Below are positions 32,613-40,490 of a stretch of DNA of 64,000 nt, piece by piece; position 1 is the stretch's first letter, and every line of letters begins with the position of its first letter. This DNA is from DASWJZ01 sp964440525 (lineage in GTDB: Bacteria; Pseudomonadota; Alphaproteobacteria; Rhizobiales; Afifellaceae): positions 1-64,000 of the forward strand of contig CAYTTC010000010.1 of the NCBI GenBank assembly GCA_964440525.1, read 5' to 3'. The position numbers and the translations under genes are program-made. The notes below the pieces were generated by a model. It worked only from the letters and a program-made list of their open reading frames with translations. It had not been told where the DNA came from and searched no databases.

Positions 32613-34880
32613 ATGGGAAAACGAGTGATTCCGCCCGACGAAGGCGTGAACGGATCGGGCGGAGAGATCGTCCCCGTCAATCTTCGGACCGCGCTCGAAG
32701 AGCGCTACCTCGCCTACGCACTCTCCACGATCATGAACCGCGCGCTGCCCGACGTGCGCGACGGGCTGAAGCCGGTACACCGGCGCGTGCTCTACGCGAT
32801 GCGCGAGATGCGGCTCCTGTCGACCGGCGGATACAAGAAGTCCGCCAAGGTGGTCGGCGAGGTGATGGGCAATTTCCACCCGCATGGCGACCAGTCGATC
32901 TATGACGCGCTGGTCCGTCTCGCGCAGGATTTCGCCGTCCGCTATCCGCTGGTCGACGGGCAGGGCAATTTCGGCAATGTCGACGGCGATAACCCCGCCG
33001 CCATGCGCTACACCGAGGCGCGCATGACGCCCGTCGCCGAGCTCCTTCTGCGCGGCATCGACGAGGACGCCGTCGATTTCCGCCCGACCTATGACGGGGA
33101 GGGGAGCGAGCCGGTGGTCCTTCCGGGCGCCTTCCCGAACCTCCTCGCCAACGGTTCGGCCGGCATCGCCGTTGGCATGGCGACCAACATCCCGCCGCAC
33201 AATGCGGCGGAGCTCTGCGACGCGGCGCTCCATCTGATCAAGTTCCCAAACGCCACCCTCGCCAAGATCATGGAGTTCGTGCCTGGGCCGGATTTTCCGA
33301 CCGGCGGCATCATCGTCTCCTCGCGCGAGACGCTGGCGGAGGCCTACAAGACCGGACGCGGCGGCATCCGTGTCCGCGCCCGCTGGGCGACCGAGGATCT
33401 CGGCCGCGGCACCTGGGCAGCGGTCGTCACCGAGATCCCTTACCAGGTGCAGAAAAACCGGCTGATCGAGGCGGTTGCCGGGCTGATCGAACAACGGAAG
33501 TTGCCGCTCGTCGGCGACGTGCGCGATGAGAGCGCGGAGGACGTGCGTATCGTCATCGAGCCGAAGAGCCGCGCGGTCGACCCCGCGCTGATGATGGAAT
33601 CGCTGTTCCGCACGAGCGAGCTCGAGGCGCGCTTTTCGCTCAACATGAATGTGCTGTCGCGTGGCCAGGTGCCGAATGTTTTGTCGCTCCGCGACGTGCT
33701 GCGCGAATGGCTCGATCATCGCAAGATCGTGTTCCTCCGGCGCTCGCGCTTCCGCCTCGGCAAGATCGCCGAACGGCTGGAGGTGCTCGGCGGCTATCTC
33801 ATCGCCTACCTCAACCTCGACGAGGTGATCCACATCATCCGCACCGAGGATGAGCCGAAAGCGGTGATGATGAAGCGGTTCAAGCTCTCCGAGCCGCAGG
33901 TCGAGGCGATCCTCAACATGCGGCTTCGGGCGCTGCGCAAGCTCGAGGAAATCGAGATCCGCAAGGAGTTCGACGCGTTGAAGGCGGAGAAAAAGGATCT
34001 CGAGGCGCTGCTCAAATCCGAGGAACGTCAGTGGAAGTGCGTCGCCTACGAGATCGCCGAGGTGAAGAAGACTTTTGGGCCGAACACACGGCTCGGCAAG
34101 CGCCGCACCGGCTTTGCAGATGCGCCAGAGATCGATGTCGGAGATATGCAGGAGGCGATGATCGAGCGCGAGCCGGTGACGGTCGTCCTCTCCGACAAGG
34201 GCTGGGTTCGCGCCTTGCGCGGCCACCTGTCCGATCTCGCGACGCTCACCTTCAAGGAGGGCGACCGGCTGAAACGCGCCTTCCACGCGACGACGATGGA
34301 CAAGGTGCTGCTTCTCTCGACCGGCGGGAAGGTCTTCACGCTCGAAGCGGCGAAGCTTCCGGGCGGGCGCGGCCACGGCGAGCCGGTGCGGCTCATGCTC
34401 GATATGGACAAGGACCAGGATGTCGTGGCGATTTTTCCCTTCGATCCGAACCGAAAACTCCTCATCGCAAGCGCCGCGGGATACGGATTTCGCGTGGCCG
34501 AAAGCGAGCTCGTCGCCAACACGCGAAAAGGCAAGCAGGTGCTGAACGTTTCCGGCGCCGACGAGGCCAAGATCTGCGTGCCGGCGGAGGGCGATGTCGT
34601 CGCGGTCGTCGGCAGTAACCGCAAGATGATCATTTTTCCGCTCGAGCAGCTGCCGGAAATGGCGCGCGGCAAGGGGGTCCGGCTGCAACGCTACAAGGAC
34701 GGCGAGCTGTCCGACGCACGCGTCTTCTCGAAGCGGGAAGGCCTGAGCTGGACGGATTCCGCCGGCCGGCTTCACACGCGGCCCGTCGCGGAGCTGAAGG
34801 ACTGGATGGGCGAGCGCGCCCAAGCTGGCCGCCTCGCTCCGCAGGGCTTTCCGAAATCGAACAGGTTTGGAGACGGCTAA
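32613..34880 (+). CDS. parC: DNA topoisomerase IV subunit A
   Basis: 755 residues. ParC cuts and rejoins duplex DNA, decatenating daughter chromosomes with ParE. The active-site Tyr is residue 133 in AAMRYTEARM, followed by the breakage-reunion domain. The C-terminal beta-pinwheel is short and begins near residue 500. It lacks a GyrA-box (QRRGGKG type), which separates ParC from GyrA. The quinolone-resistance region reads HPHGDQSIYDALVR, with Gln where E. coli ParC has Ser80. The start ATG is followed by VIPPDEGVNG, usual for rhizobial ParC. Confidence 0.95.
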   Translation: MGKRVIPPDEGVNGSGGEIVPVNLRTALEERYLAYALSTIMNRALPDVRDGLKPVHRRVLYAMREMRLLSTGGYKKSAKVVGEVMGNFHPHGDQSIYDALVRLAQDFAVRYPLVDGQGNFGNVDGDNPAAMRYTEARMTPVAELLLRGIDEDAVDFRPTYDGEGSEPVVLPGAFPNLLANGSAGIAVGMATNIPPHNAAELCDAALHLIKFPNATLAKIMEFVPGPDFPTGGIIVSSRETLAEAYKTGRGGIRVRARWATEDLGRGTWAAVVTEIPYQVQKNRLIEAVAGLIEQRKLPLVGDVRDESAEDVRIVIEPKSRAVDPALMMESLFRTSELEARFSLNMNVLSRGQVPNVLSLRDVLREWLDHRKIVFLRRSRFRLGKIAERLEVLGGYLIAYLNLDEVIHIIRTEDEPKAVMMKRFKLSEPQVEAILNMRLRALRKLEEIEIRKEFDALKAEKKDLEALLKSEERQWKCVAYEIAEVKKTFGPNTRLGKRRTGFADAPEIDVGDMQEAMIEREPVTVVLSDKGWVRALRGHLSDLATLTFKEGDRLKRAFHATTMDKVLLLSTGGKVFTLEAAKLPGGRGHGEPVRLMLDMDKDQDVVAIFPFDPNRKLLIASAAGYGFRVAESELVANTRKGKQVLNVSGADEAKICVPAEGDVVAVVGSNRKMIIFPLEQLPEMARGKGVRLQRYKDGELSDARVFSKREGLSWTDSAGRLHTRPVAELKDWMGERAQAGRLAPQGFPKSNRFGDG

Positions 34881-34922
34881 CGGCTTTATCGCAAGCGGGC
34901 TGGCCGATAGATTAGGCGTGCG

Positions 34923-35216
34923 ATGTCCCAATATGTTGCAATTGTCGAGGACGCCGGACCGGACAAGGCGGTCGGAGTCTGGTTTCCCGACCTTCCGGGC
35001 TGTTTTTCAGCGGGCGACACGCTCGATGAGGCAATATCGAATGCTTCCGCCGCGGTCGCACTCTACGCAGAGACCTTGGAGGAGGAGGGCGGGACACTTC
35101 CGTCGCCGCGCAGCCTGTCGGCCCTGAAAAGCGACCCGGCTTTCCTCGCCGATCTCCAGGGCAACATGGTCGCGCTGATTTCGATTCCGGAGAGGATTTC
35201 GTCCGCCGCCGAATAG
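34923..35216 (+). CDS. HicB-like antitoxin-family protein
   Basis: 97 residues. The HicB fold is visible as YVAIVEDAGPDKAVGVWFPD, LPGCFSAGDTLDEAISNASA and AVALYAE, with a C-terminal extension (PSPRSLSALKSDPAFLADLQ). No HicA-like toxin adjoins it. Orphan HicB-like proteins of this length are common in alphaproteobacteria and may be regulators or remnants. It lies 42 bases after parC and is convergent with the XRE regulator gene. Confidence 0.85.
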   Translation: MSQYVAIVEDAGPDKAVGVWFPDLPGCFSAGDTLDEAISNASAAVALYAETLEEEGGTLPSPRSLSALKSDPAFLADLQGNMVALISIPERISSAAE

Positions 35217-35262
35217 CAGCGGCGCGCTTCCGCAAGCCGCCTCGGCGATGAGGCTTTTCGGA

Positions 35263-35290
35263 CGGGAAGGGCTACGCCCTTTCCATCCCG
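35263..35290. terminator. Hairpin between convergent genes
   Basis: AAGGGC, TAC, GCCCTT form a 6-bp stem (35267-35281) extended by CGGG and CCCG outside a small bulge. It lies between the ends of the HicB-like gene (35216) and the XRE gene (35308), so it may end both transcripts. There is no clear U-tract. Confidence 0.4.
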
Positions 35291-35307
35291 ACGGCCAATG
35301 CAGCGCG

Positions 35308-35757
35308 CTAAGGGCTGACCTTCGACGCGGCGGCGTGGCGGGCCGCCGGCACGCGCTTTACCGAGGCGCGCCCCTCGCCGTAGTTGCCGGCGAGGTCGCG
35401 GGCGAGCCGCACCACGGCATTCCTCAGCGCGAGGCTGCCGATTTGCCCATAGGCCTGCAGCAGTTCCGTAGCGCCTGGCTCGCTCAGAATGGCGCGCGCA
35501 TCGCCGCGCTCGCCGTCGGCCGAAGAGCCGCCTGAATTACCGGTGAAGAAATAGGCCACCGGCACATCGAGAACCTTGCTGATTTCCGCCAAGCGTCCGG
35601 CGCCGATCCTATTGGTCCCGTTCTCGTATTTCTGAATTTGCTGAAACGATACGCCAACTTCCTTGCCTAACTTCTCTTGGCTAACTCGAAGCTGCTTCCG
35701 CCGCGTGCGTAGGCGCGCACCCACCAACGCGTCCATTGGTGTCGCTGCTTTGGCCAT
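35308..35757 (-). CDS. XRE-family transcriptional regulator (PraR-like)
   Basis: 149 residues from the ATG at 35757. The N-terminal Cro/C1 helix-turn-helix (DALVGARLRTRRKQLRVSQE, then KEVGVSFQQIQKYENGTNRI) is followed by GAGRLAEISKVLDVPVAYFF, the pattern of rhizobial PraR/PhrR-like regulators of attachment and quorum sensing. The C-terminal part is Ala-rich and basic. No operator can be identified. Bpt and hemB genes lie on the same strand nearby but are probably separate transcripts. Confidence 0.85.
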   Translation of the reverse strand: MAKAATPMDALVGARLRTRRKQLRVSQEKLGKEVGVSFQQIQKYENGTNRIGAGRLAEISKVLDVPVAYFFTGNSGGSSADGERGDARAILSEPGATELLQAYGQIGSLALRNAVVRLARDLAGNYGEGRASVKRVPAARHAAASKVSP

Positions 35758-35880
35758 TTTGCGGAACCTCACATCCTAGATTTTCTGCTAACAGGTTGTA
35801 GCCGACTTCGATTACCAGTTCCAATCCGTTTAAGGCTAAAATTGTCGCGCATTGCCGCAGGTACCTACACTTGCGAAATC

Positions 35881-36627
35881 TTAGTTAACCCGCACCCAGC
35901 CCTTCGGCGACAGCCGCTCTTGCGGCCTAAACCGCGCCTTATAGTCCATTTTGGGCGAACCATCGACCCAATAGCCGAGATACACGTAAGGCTTGCCGAG
36001 TTTTCGCGCGCGCTCGATGTGCTCGAGAATCATGAAGGTGCCGAGCGAACGCTCCGCCGCCTCCGGGGCGAAGAACGAATAGACCATCGAGAGCCCGTCG
36101 GAGAGGAGATCGGTCAGCGTGCAAGCCACGATCTCTCCCTCGTCGCGTCCCGAAATCGCGCTGTCCGGGCCGCGCCTGCGATACTCGACGACGCCGCTGT
36201 CGACGTGGCTGTCCTCCACCATCAGCGCGTAGTCGAGCACCGACATGTGAGCCATGCCGCCGTCGGAATGGCGGCTGTCGAGATAGCGGCGGAAGAGGCG
36301 GTACTGGTCGCTGGTCGCCTGAGCCGGGCGGAAGCGGCCGATGAGATCGCGATTGGCCTTCCAGACCCGCCGCATGTTGGCCGTCGGGCGGAAGGCGTCG
36401 ACACAGACGCGAACAGATACGCAGGCCATGCAGGATTCGCAGGCCGGGCGATAAGCGATGCCCTGGCTACGGCGAAAGCCGCCTTGCGTCAGCAGATCGT
36501 GCAATTCCGTGGAATTCGGCCCGACCAGATGCGTGAAGACCTTCCTCTCGTGCCGCCCCGGCAAATACGGGCAGGGGCTCGGCGCGGTGAGGTAGAACTG
36601 GTGGGCGTCCGTTACGATCTTCGTCAT
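35881..36627 (-). CDS. bpt: Aspartate/glutamate leucyltransferase Bpt
   Basis: 248 residues from the ATG at 36627; an upstream in-frame ATG would add six. Bpt transfers Leu from leucyl-tRNA to N-terminal Asp or Glu, creating an N-degron that ClpS recognises. The N-terminal ATE domain has FYLTAPSPCPYLPGRHERKV and ACESCMACVSVRV with four Cys. The C-terminal GNAT-like domain has SMVYSFFAPEAAERSLGTFM and YVYLGYWVDGSPKMDYKARF. ClpS at 390-695 is the matching adaptor. The gene stands alone, with the secreted-protein gene 90 bases upstream on the same strand. Confidence 0.93.
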   Translation of the reverse strand: MTKIVTDAHQFYLTAPSPCPYLPGRHERKVFTHLVGPNSTELHDLLTQGGFRRSQGIAYRPACESCMACVSVRVCVDAFRPTANMRRVWKANRDLIGRFRPAQATSDQYRLFRRYLDSRHSDGGMAHMSVLDYALMVEDSHVDSGVVEYRRRGPDSAISGRDEGEIVACTLTDLLSDGLSMVYSFFAPEAAERSLGTFMILEHIERARKLGKPYVYLGYWVDGSPKMDYKARFRPQERLSPKGWVRVN

Positions 36628-36716
36628 CGAAGCAGTCTCGCGCAAGCATCATACCACGCCGGCGCCCTGGGCAAGGCAAATCCGCTTCCGCTCAGGTCGT
36701 TCCGTCCGAGGAGCGA

Positions 36717-37211
36717 CTAGTTTGTCAACTCCACATCAAGGGTCCAGTTCAGGATTGTGAGGATCGTGTTGTCGTCGTGCACACGCTCTTGGATCGCGAT
36801 GGTATGCGTTCCGGGGCCTACGTTGGCTATCCATTCGAACGAATAGGCGGCAGCGAAAACGGGAAACGCCCCCGCGGCGAAGCTCGATGTTGCTGTCTTC
36901 GAGTTCAACTCACCACCGTTACGCGTCGCCCGGACGAAGCATCCGTCCACATTGTTGGTGATGCCGACCAGGTCGCATTTCGCGACCACCGAGAACCTGA
37001 CCTTGATGCAGCGCGGCGGCGAACCCGCTGGTATCGTGACGGCGGTAGTGGCGCCGGCGATCGGCACGAAGGTCGTGCTTTGCGTCGAGCTCGCCACGCT
37101 CTCAGTCTTGACGTTGCTCGAAACCGACGCACCGCAATTGAAATTTATGGGCGCGGCACTCGCGTCCGCCACCAGGAAGAGTCCGCATAGCAGAGCAACG
37201 AACCGAGCCAT
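36717..37211 (-). CDS. Secreted beta-sandwich-like protein of unknown function
   Basis: 164 residues from the ATG at 37211, with a signal peptide ending near ADASA (residues 1-20). The mature part is rich in Ser, Thr and Ala with three cysteines (NCGAS, PRCIKV, DGCFV and another, AKCDLV). The end has SFEWIANVGPGTHTIAIQER and ILTILNWTLDVEL, which look like strands of an adhesin- or lectin-type sandwich. Proteins with this ending are scattered as hypothetical secreted proteins. Composition differs little from neighbours. Function unknown. Confidence 0.6.
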   Translation of the reverse strand: MARFVALLCGLFLVADASAAPINFNCGASVSSNVKTESVASSTQSTTFVPIAGATTAVTIPAGSPPRCIKVRFSVVAKCDLVGITNNVDGCFVRATRNGGELNSKTATSSFAAGAFPVFAAAYSFEWIANVGPGTHTIAIQERVHDDNTILTILNWTLDVELTN

Positions 37212-37346
37212 GTCCAAATGAGCCAGCATGTCATTCCCCAATCAGGCAAAGACAGCGAAGGGTAACAGCATTCACGCGATTTGTAAGACACCTGCACGTG
37301 CCGGATCGCCGAGACCTGCCGATGGTTTCTCGGACAGCGCAAGCGC

Positions 37347-37826
37347 CTAGGGCTGTGAGCGGACTGCGACGGTGCCGAGCACGAGGTCGTGAAGGAGCTG
37401 TTTTCGCGGCGTAAAGAGCGCGACCAGCAGGACCAGCGGAGTCAGGATCACGACGGAGATCCAAAAGCCGAGGACGTGCAGGAGAGCAAGCCCGTAGTAC
37501 ATCCGCTCGCCGCGCACCGTGCGTATCTCGATCCCCATGAAGCGCATGCCGGGTGTCGCCGAATTCGGCCCGCCGAGGGTCAGCACCGAATAGAGGATCG
37601 CGACCACTGGCCAGACTGCCGGTAACAACAGCCAGAGAAGACCGAGAGTGAAGATGCCAATGACCGCGATGATGAGGTAGGCGACCACCATAAGGACAAG
37701 GACGACGGCCGCATCGATCAGGAAGGCGAAAGCGCGGCGCGTGCGCACGCCCTCATAGCGCTCCGGATGCACCCCCGGGTCGTACGTGAGCTCGCCGGCG
37801 TCGAGCGTGATCGTGGTTTGGCTCAT
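37347..37826 (-). CDS. RDD-family membrane protein
   Basis: 159 residues from the ATG at 37826 (the frame extends 16 codons further). Three membrane helices with the RDD signature: RRAFAFLIDAAVVLVLMVVA (Arg-x-x-x-x-x-x-x-Asp), the short TPGMRFMGIEIRTVRG stretch after helix 2, and the closing HDLVLGTVAV. Some RDD proteins are sodium/proton antiporters, but most are of unknown function. Its 3' end is 147 bases from the secreted protein start; hemB lies upstream on the same strand. Confidence 0.85.
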   Translation of the reverse strand: MSQTTITLDAGELTYDPGVHPERYEGVRTRRAFAFLIDAAVVLVLMVVAYLIIAVIGIFTLGLLWLLLPAVWPVVAILYSVLTLGGPNSATPGMRFMGIEIRTVRGERMYYGLALLHVLGFWISVVILTPLVLLVALFTPRKQLLHDLVLGTVAVRSQP

Positions 37827-37971
37827 TCGAGGCACCTCCGCCTCAGAAAATAGGAGGCGCTTGAGCCGGTTCAAGCCTCAGCGGCGAATGGAACGGCGGC
37901 AGGTCACGTCGCCACTCGCTTCCGAACTGCCTGCCGAAGCTCGGCTTCTTGGAGGCCGATGGCGGGAAGCC

Positions 37972-38997
37972 TCAGCCAGCTGCGAGCTTCTCCGCGGCGC
38001 GCGGGGCGAAATAGGTGAGGATGCCGTCGGCGCCGGCCCGCTTGAAGGCGATGAGGCTCTCCATCATCGCCCGCTCACCATCGATCCAGCCGTTACGCGC
38101 CGCGCCCTCGATCATCGAATACTCGCCCGAAACCTGATAGGCGAAGGTCGGCATGCCAAAAGCCTCCTTCACGCGATAGAGGATGTCGAGATAGGGGAGG
38201 CCCGGCTTCACCATCAGCATGTCGGCGCCCTCGGCGATGTCGGCCTCCGCTTCGCGCAGCGCCTCATCGGAATTCGCCGGATCCATCTGGTAGGTGCGTT
38301 TGTCGCCGATGAGCGTGGCGCTCGTGCCGATCGCGTCGCGGAAGGGGCCGTAGAAGGCCGAGGCATACTTCGCCGTGTAGGCCATGATCTGCACCTTGCC
38401 GAAGCCGCCGGCGTCCAGCGCCTCGCGGATCGCGCCGACCCGCCCATCCATCATGTCGGAGGGCGCGATGATGTCAGCCCCGGCTTCAGCCTGGACCAGC
38501 GCCTGGCGGACGAGCTGAGCAACGCTGGCATCGTTGAGGATCTCCTCCCCCTCCATCAGCCCGTCATGGCCGTGGCTTGTGTATGGGTCGAGGGCAACGT
38601 CGACGATGACGCCGACCTCCGGCACCGCCGCCTTGATAGCGCGGCAGGCGGTGCAGACGAGGTTTTTCGAGTTCAGCGCCTCCGACCCAAGCAGGTCGCG
38701 GCGCGACGCTTCGGTGGAGGGAAAGAGCGCGATCGCCGGGATTTTCAGGCGGGCCGCGCGCTCCGCCTCGCGCACCGCTTGGTCAACCGATAGCCGCTCG
38801 ACGCCGGGCATCGAGGCGACAGGCTGGCGCGTGTTCTCGCCGTCGATCAGGAAGAGCGGCCAGATGAGGTCGTTCACCGACAGCGTCGTTTCGCGGACCA
38901 GCCGTCGCGACCAATCGGTGCGGCGGTTCCGCCTGAGGCGGCGTCGGCCGGTGATGCGGTCGATGTCGGGGCGGGGGGCAGTAAATGGCGCTGTCAT
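37972..38997 (-). CDS. hemB: Porphobilinogen synthase (delta-aminolevulinate dehydratase)
   Basis: 341 residues from the ATG at 38997; the frame extends upstream but the added residues are not conserved. It condenses two 5-aminolevulinate molecules in heme and cobalamin biosynthesis. The family landmarks are RRNRRTDWSRRLVRETTLSV, DVALDPYTSHGHDG, IIAPSDMMDGRVGAIREALD, VQIMAYTAKYASAFYGPFRD and the Schiff-base Lys in MLMVKPGLPYLD. The region before the metal site reads DVALDPYTSHGHDG without the zinc-binding cysteines (DVALDPYTSHG rather than DVCLCEYTSHG), indicating the magnesium-dependent type. It is divergent from the DUF6163 gene. Confidence 0.96.
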   Translation of the reverse strand: MTAPFTAPRPDIDRITGRRRLRRNRRTDWSRRLVRETTLSVNDLIWPLFLIDGENTRQPVASMPGVERLSVDQAVREAERAARLKIPAIALFPSTEASRRDLLGSEALNSKNLVCTACRAIKAAVPEVGVIVDVALDPYTSHGHDGLMEGEEILNDASVAQLVRQALVQAEAGADIIAPSDMMDGRVGAIREALDAGGFGKVQIMAYTAKYASAFYGPFRDAIGTSATLIGDKRTYQMDPANSDEALREAEADIAEGADMLMVKPGLPYLDILYRVKEAFGMPTFAYQVSGEYSMIEGAARNGWIDGERAMMESLIAFKRAGADGILTYFAPRAAEKLAAG

Positions 38998-39131
38998 CGT
39001 CGATCCGATTTGTTCGCGGTAAGATAGCACCCCGCGATGCCGCCTCCAACCAAACCTCACCGTTCGATTGACGCCTCGGGTCTCGGCTCGTATGCCTCGC
39101 GTCTCGCACGGGATCGGCAAACGGAAACGGC

Positions 39132-39545
39132 ATGAGCGACGCGCTGGGCGGCCCGATCGAGCCGCAGGGGTCGCGGCTGCCGCTCACCATTCTTTATATG
39201 CGGGTGGTGGCGCTGCTCTTGCTGATGGCGGGGCTGGCGCGCGCCTGCCAGGTGCTCGGAATATTCACGCCGGACGGTCTGACCTTCGCCGATCTTACGC
39301 CGGCCAAGCGCTCCGCCGCGGTCACACTGCTTCTCGTCGACCTTTTCGCGGCGGTAGGGCTGTGGGTTGGAGCGGCGTGGGGGCCGGTCATGTGGGCGGT
39401 CGCGCTTGCCGTCGAGGTCTCGATGTACACCCTGTTTTCCGAGCTTTTCGGCAGCTATCCGCTGCGCGTTCTGGTGCACGCCTGCCTGTTCATCGGGTTT
39501 CTCGCGCTGTCCTTCATGGAGTGGCGGCGCACTCTGGCGGAATGA
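39132..39545 (+). CDS. DUF6163 family membrane protein
   Basis: 137 residues with four membrane helices (about 19-42, 60-82, 86-105 and 110-130) and a short polar N-terminus. This family is found beside ldtR and hemB in Hyphomicrobiales. The position suggests a link to the ldtR/L,D-transpeptidase envelope module, but no function is established. The end of the gene is 43 bases before an inverted repeat that precedes ldtR. Confidence 0.85.
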   Translation: MSDALGGPIEPQGSRLPLTILYMRVVALLLLMAGLARACQVLGIFTPDGLTFADLTPAKRSAAVTLLLVDLFAAVGLWVGAAWGPVMWAVALAVEVSMYTLFSELFGSYPLRVLVHACLFIGFLALSFMEWRRTLAE

Positions 39546-39588
39546 CACGAGGCGCGAAATCGACCGGTTCGATACTGGAAAGATTTAA

Positions 39589-39605
39589 TTAAGCGTTTCG
39601 CTTAA
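39589..39605. promoter_or_regulatory. Inverted repeat upstream of ldtR, candidate operator
   Basis: TTAAGCG, TTT, CGCTTAA is a perfect 7-bp dyad, AT-rich at its ends, 75 bases before the ldtR ATG. MarR-family regulators bind such dyads and commonly regulate their own gene, so LdtR autoregulation is a reasonable guess. It could also be the DUF6163 terminator, although no T-run follows. Confidence 0.4.
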
Positions 39606-39679
39606 GTGCATCTTCAATCTGCAACCGTATCGTCGCAACAATACACCCGTCGACAGGGGCGGAACGGCGAGGATTGGAC

Positions 39680-40195
39680 ATGCTGATGTCAGAACAGGCG
39701 GCGGCCCGCTACGAGGCGGCGGATACGGCTCCCGACGACACCAAGACGCTCTATCTTGATGCGTTGACGCTGGTGGAGCGCCTGCACCGGCGTTTGCTCG
39801 ACGTCATCAAGGACGAATTCGACCGCATGGGGCGCTCCGACGTGAACAGCGTGCAGGCGCTGCTGCTCTTCAACATCGGCGATTCAGAGCTGACGGCGGG
39901 CGAACTCCGGACCCGCGGCTACTACCTCGGCTCGAACGTCTCCTACAATTTGAAGAAACTCGTCGATTCCGGGTTCATCCGGCACCAGCGTTCGCGGGTC
40001 GACCGCCGCTCGGTGCGGGTTTCGCTGACCGAGCGGGGCCTGGAGGTCGCGCACGTCGTCAACGAGCTCTACAACCGCCACATCCAGTCGATCGAGAAGG
40101 TCGGCGGCATCGCGGCGGAGGATTTTCGCCTGATGAACAAGGCGCTGCAGCGTCTGGAGCGCTTCTGGACCGATCAGATCCTCTACCGACTTTAA
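39680..40195 (+). CDS. ldtR: MarR-family transcriptional regulator LdtR
   Basis: 171 residues from the ATG at 39680 (a TTG two codons earlier is less likely). The MarR winged-helix domain runs from about residue 30 to 140: LTAGELRTRGYYLGSNVSYN as the recognition region, and HQRSRVDRRSVRVSLTERGL as the wing. The rhizobial LdtR of this length regulates L,D-transpeptidase genes and osmotic stress tolerance in Sinorhizobium and Liberibacter. The L,D-transpeptidase gene lies 295 bases downstream. A strong terminator follows the gene. Confidence 0.92.
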   Translation: MLMSEQAAARYEAADTAPDDTKTLYLDALTLVERLHRRLLDVIKDEFDRMGRSDVNSVQALLLFNIGDSELTAGELRTRGYYLGSNVSYNLKKLVDSGFIRHQRSRVDRRSVRVSLTERGLEVAHVVNELYNRHIQSIEKVGGIAAEDFRLMNKALQRLERFWTDQILYRL

Positions 40196-40229
40196 GCACG
40201 CCGTCTTAGTCCAGGTCTTTGTCTTTAGG

Positions 40230-40261
40230 GGCCCGTGCCGCGTGAGCGGCGCGGGCCTTTT
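40230..40261 (+). terminator. Intrinsic terminator of ldtR
   Basis: GGCCCGTGCCGC (40230-40241), loop GTGA and GCGGCGCGGGCC (40246-40257) form a 12-bp stem with one G-U pair, followed by TTTT. It lies 35 bases after the ldtR stop. Confidence 0.92.
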
Positions 40262-40407
40262 GCTTGACCTGTTCGGTGCCGGCGGAATCCCGACATCGAT
40301 TGGCCACAAAATCCGCGAAAATCTGCCGTGTGGCGTGGCCCTTGCGGCGCAACGCGGATACCCGTCAGAATAGTGCGGGCCTGGCGCAGCGCGGCAACCG
40401 GCCATAC

Positions 40408-40422
40408 TTAATGGGCCGTTAA
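40408..40422. promoter_or_regulatory. CtrA-type binding site (TTAA-N7-TTAA)
   Basis: TTAATGGGCCGTTAA is a full match to the 9-mer-spaced CtrA consensus (TTAA, seven bases, TTAA). It lies 69 bases before the L,D-transpeptidase ATG at 40491, a normal place for a promoter. CtrA is the master cell-cycle regulator controlled through DivK. Binding here is inferred from sequence alone. Confidence 0.5.
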
Positions 40423-40490
40423 GCCCAATTCGGCTAGCGATTGCGAACGCTAGGTTGGCGACCGGCCTCAAAACAGGATTTTTCGATTTG

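Noticed and set aside
31986..34931. A 981-codon minus-strand frame across parC
   Set aside because: It is the antisense of parC in high-GC DNA and has no protein-like motif; parC on the plus strand is complete and recognisable.
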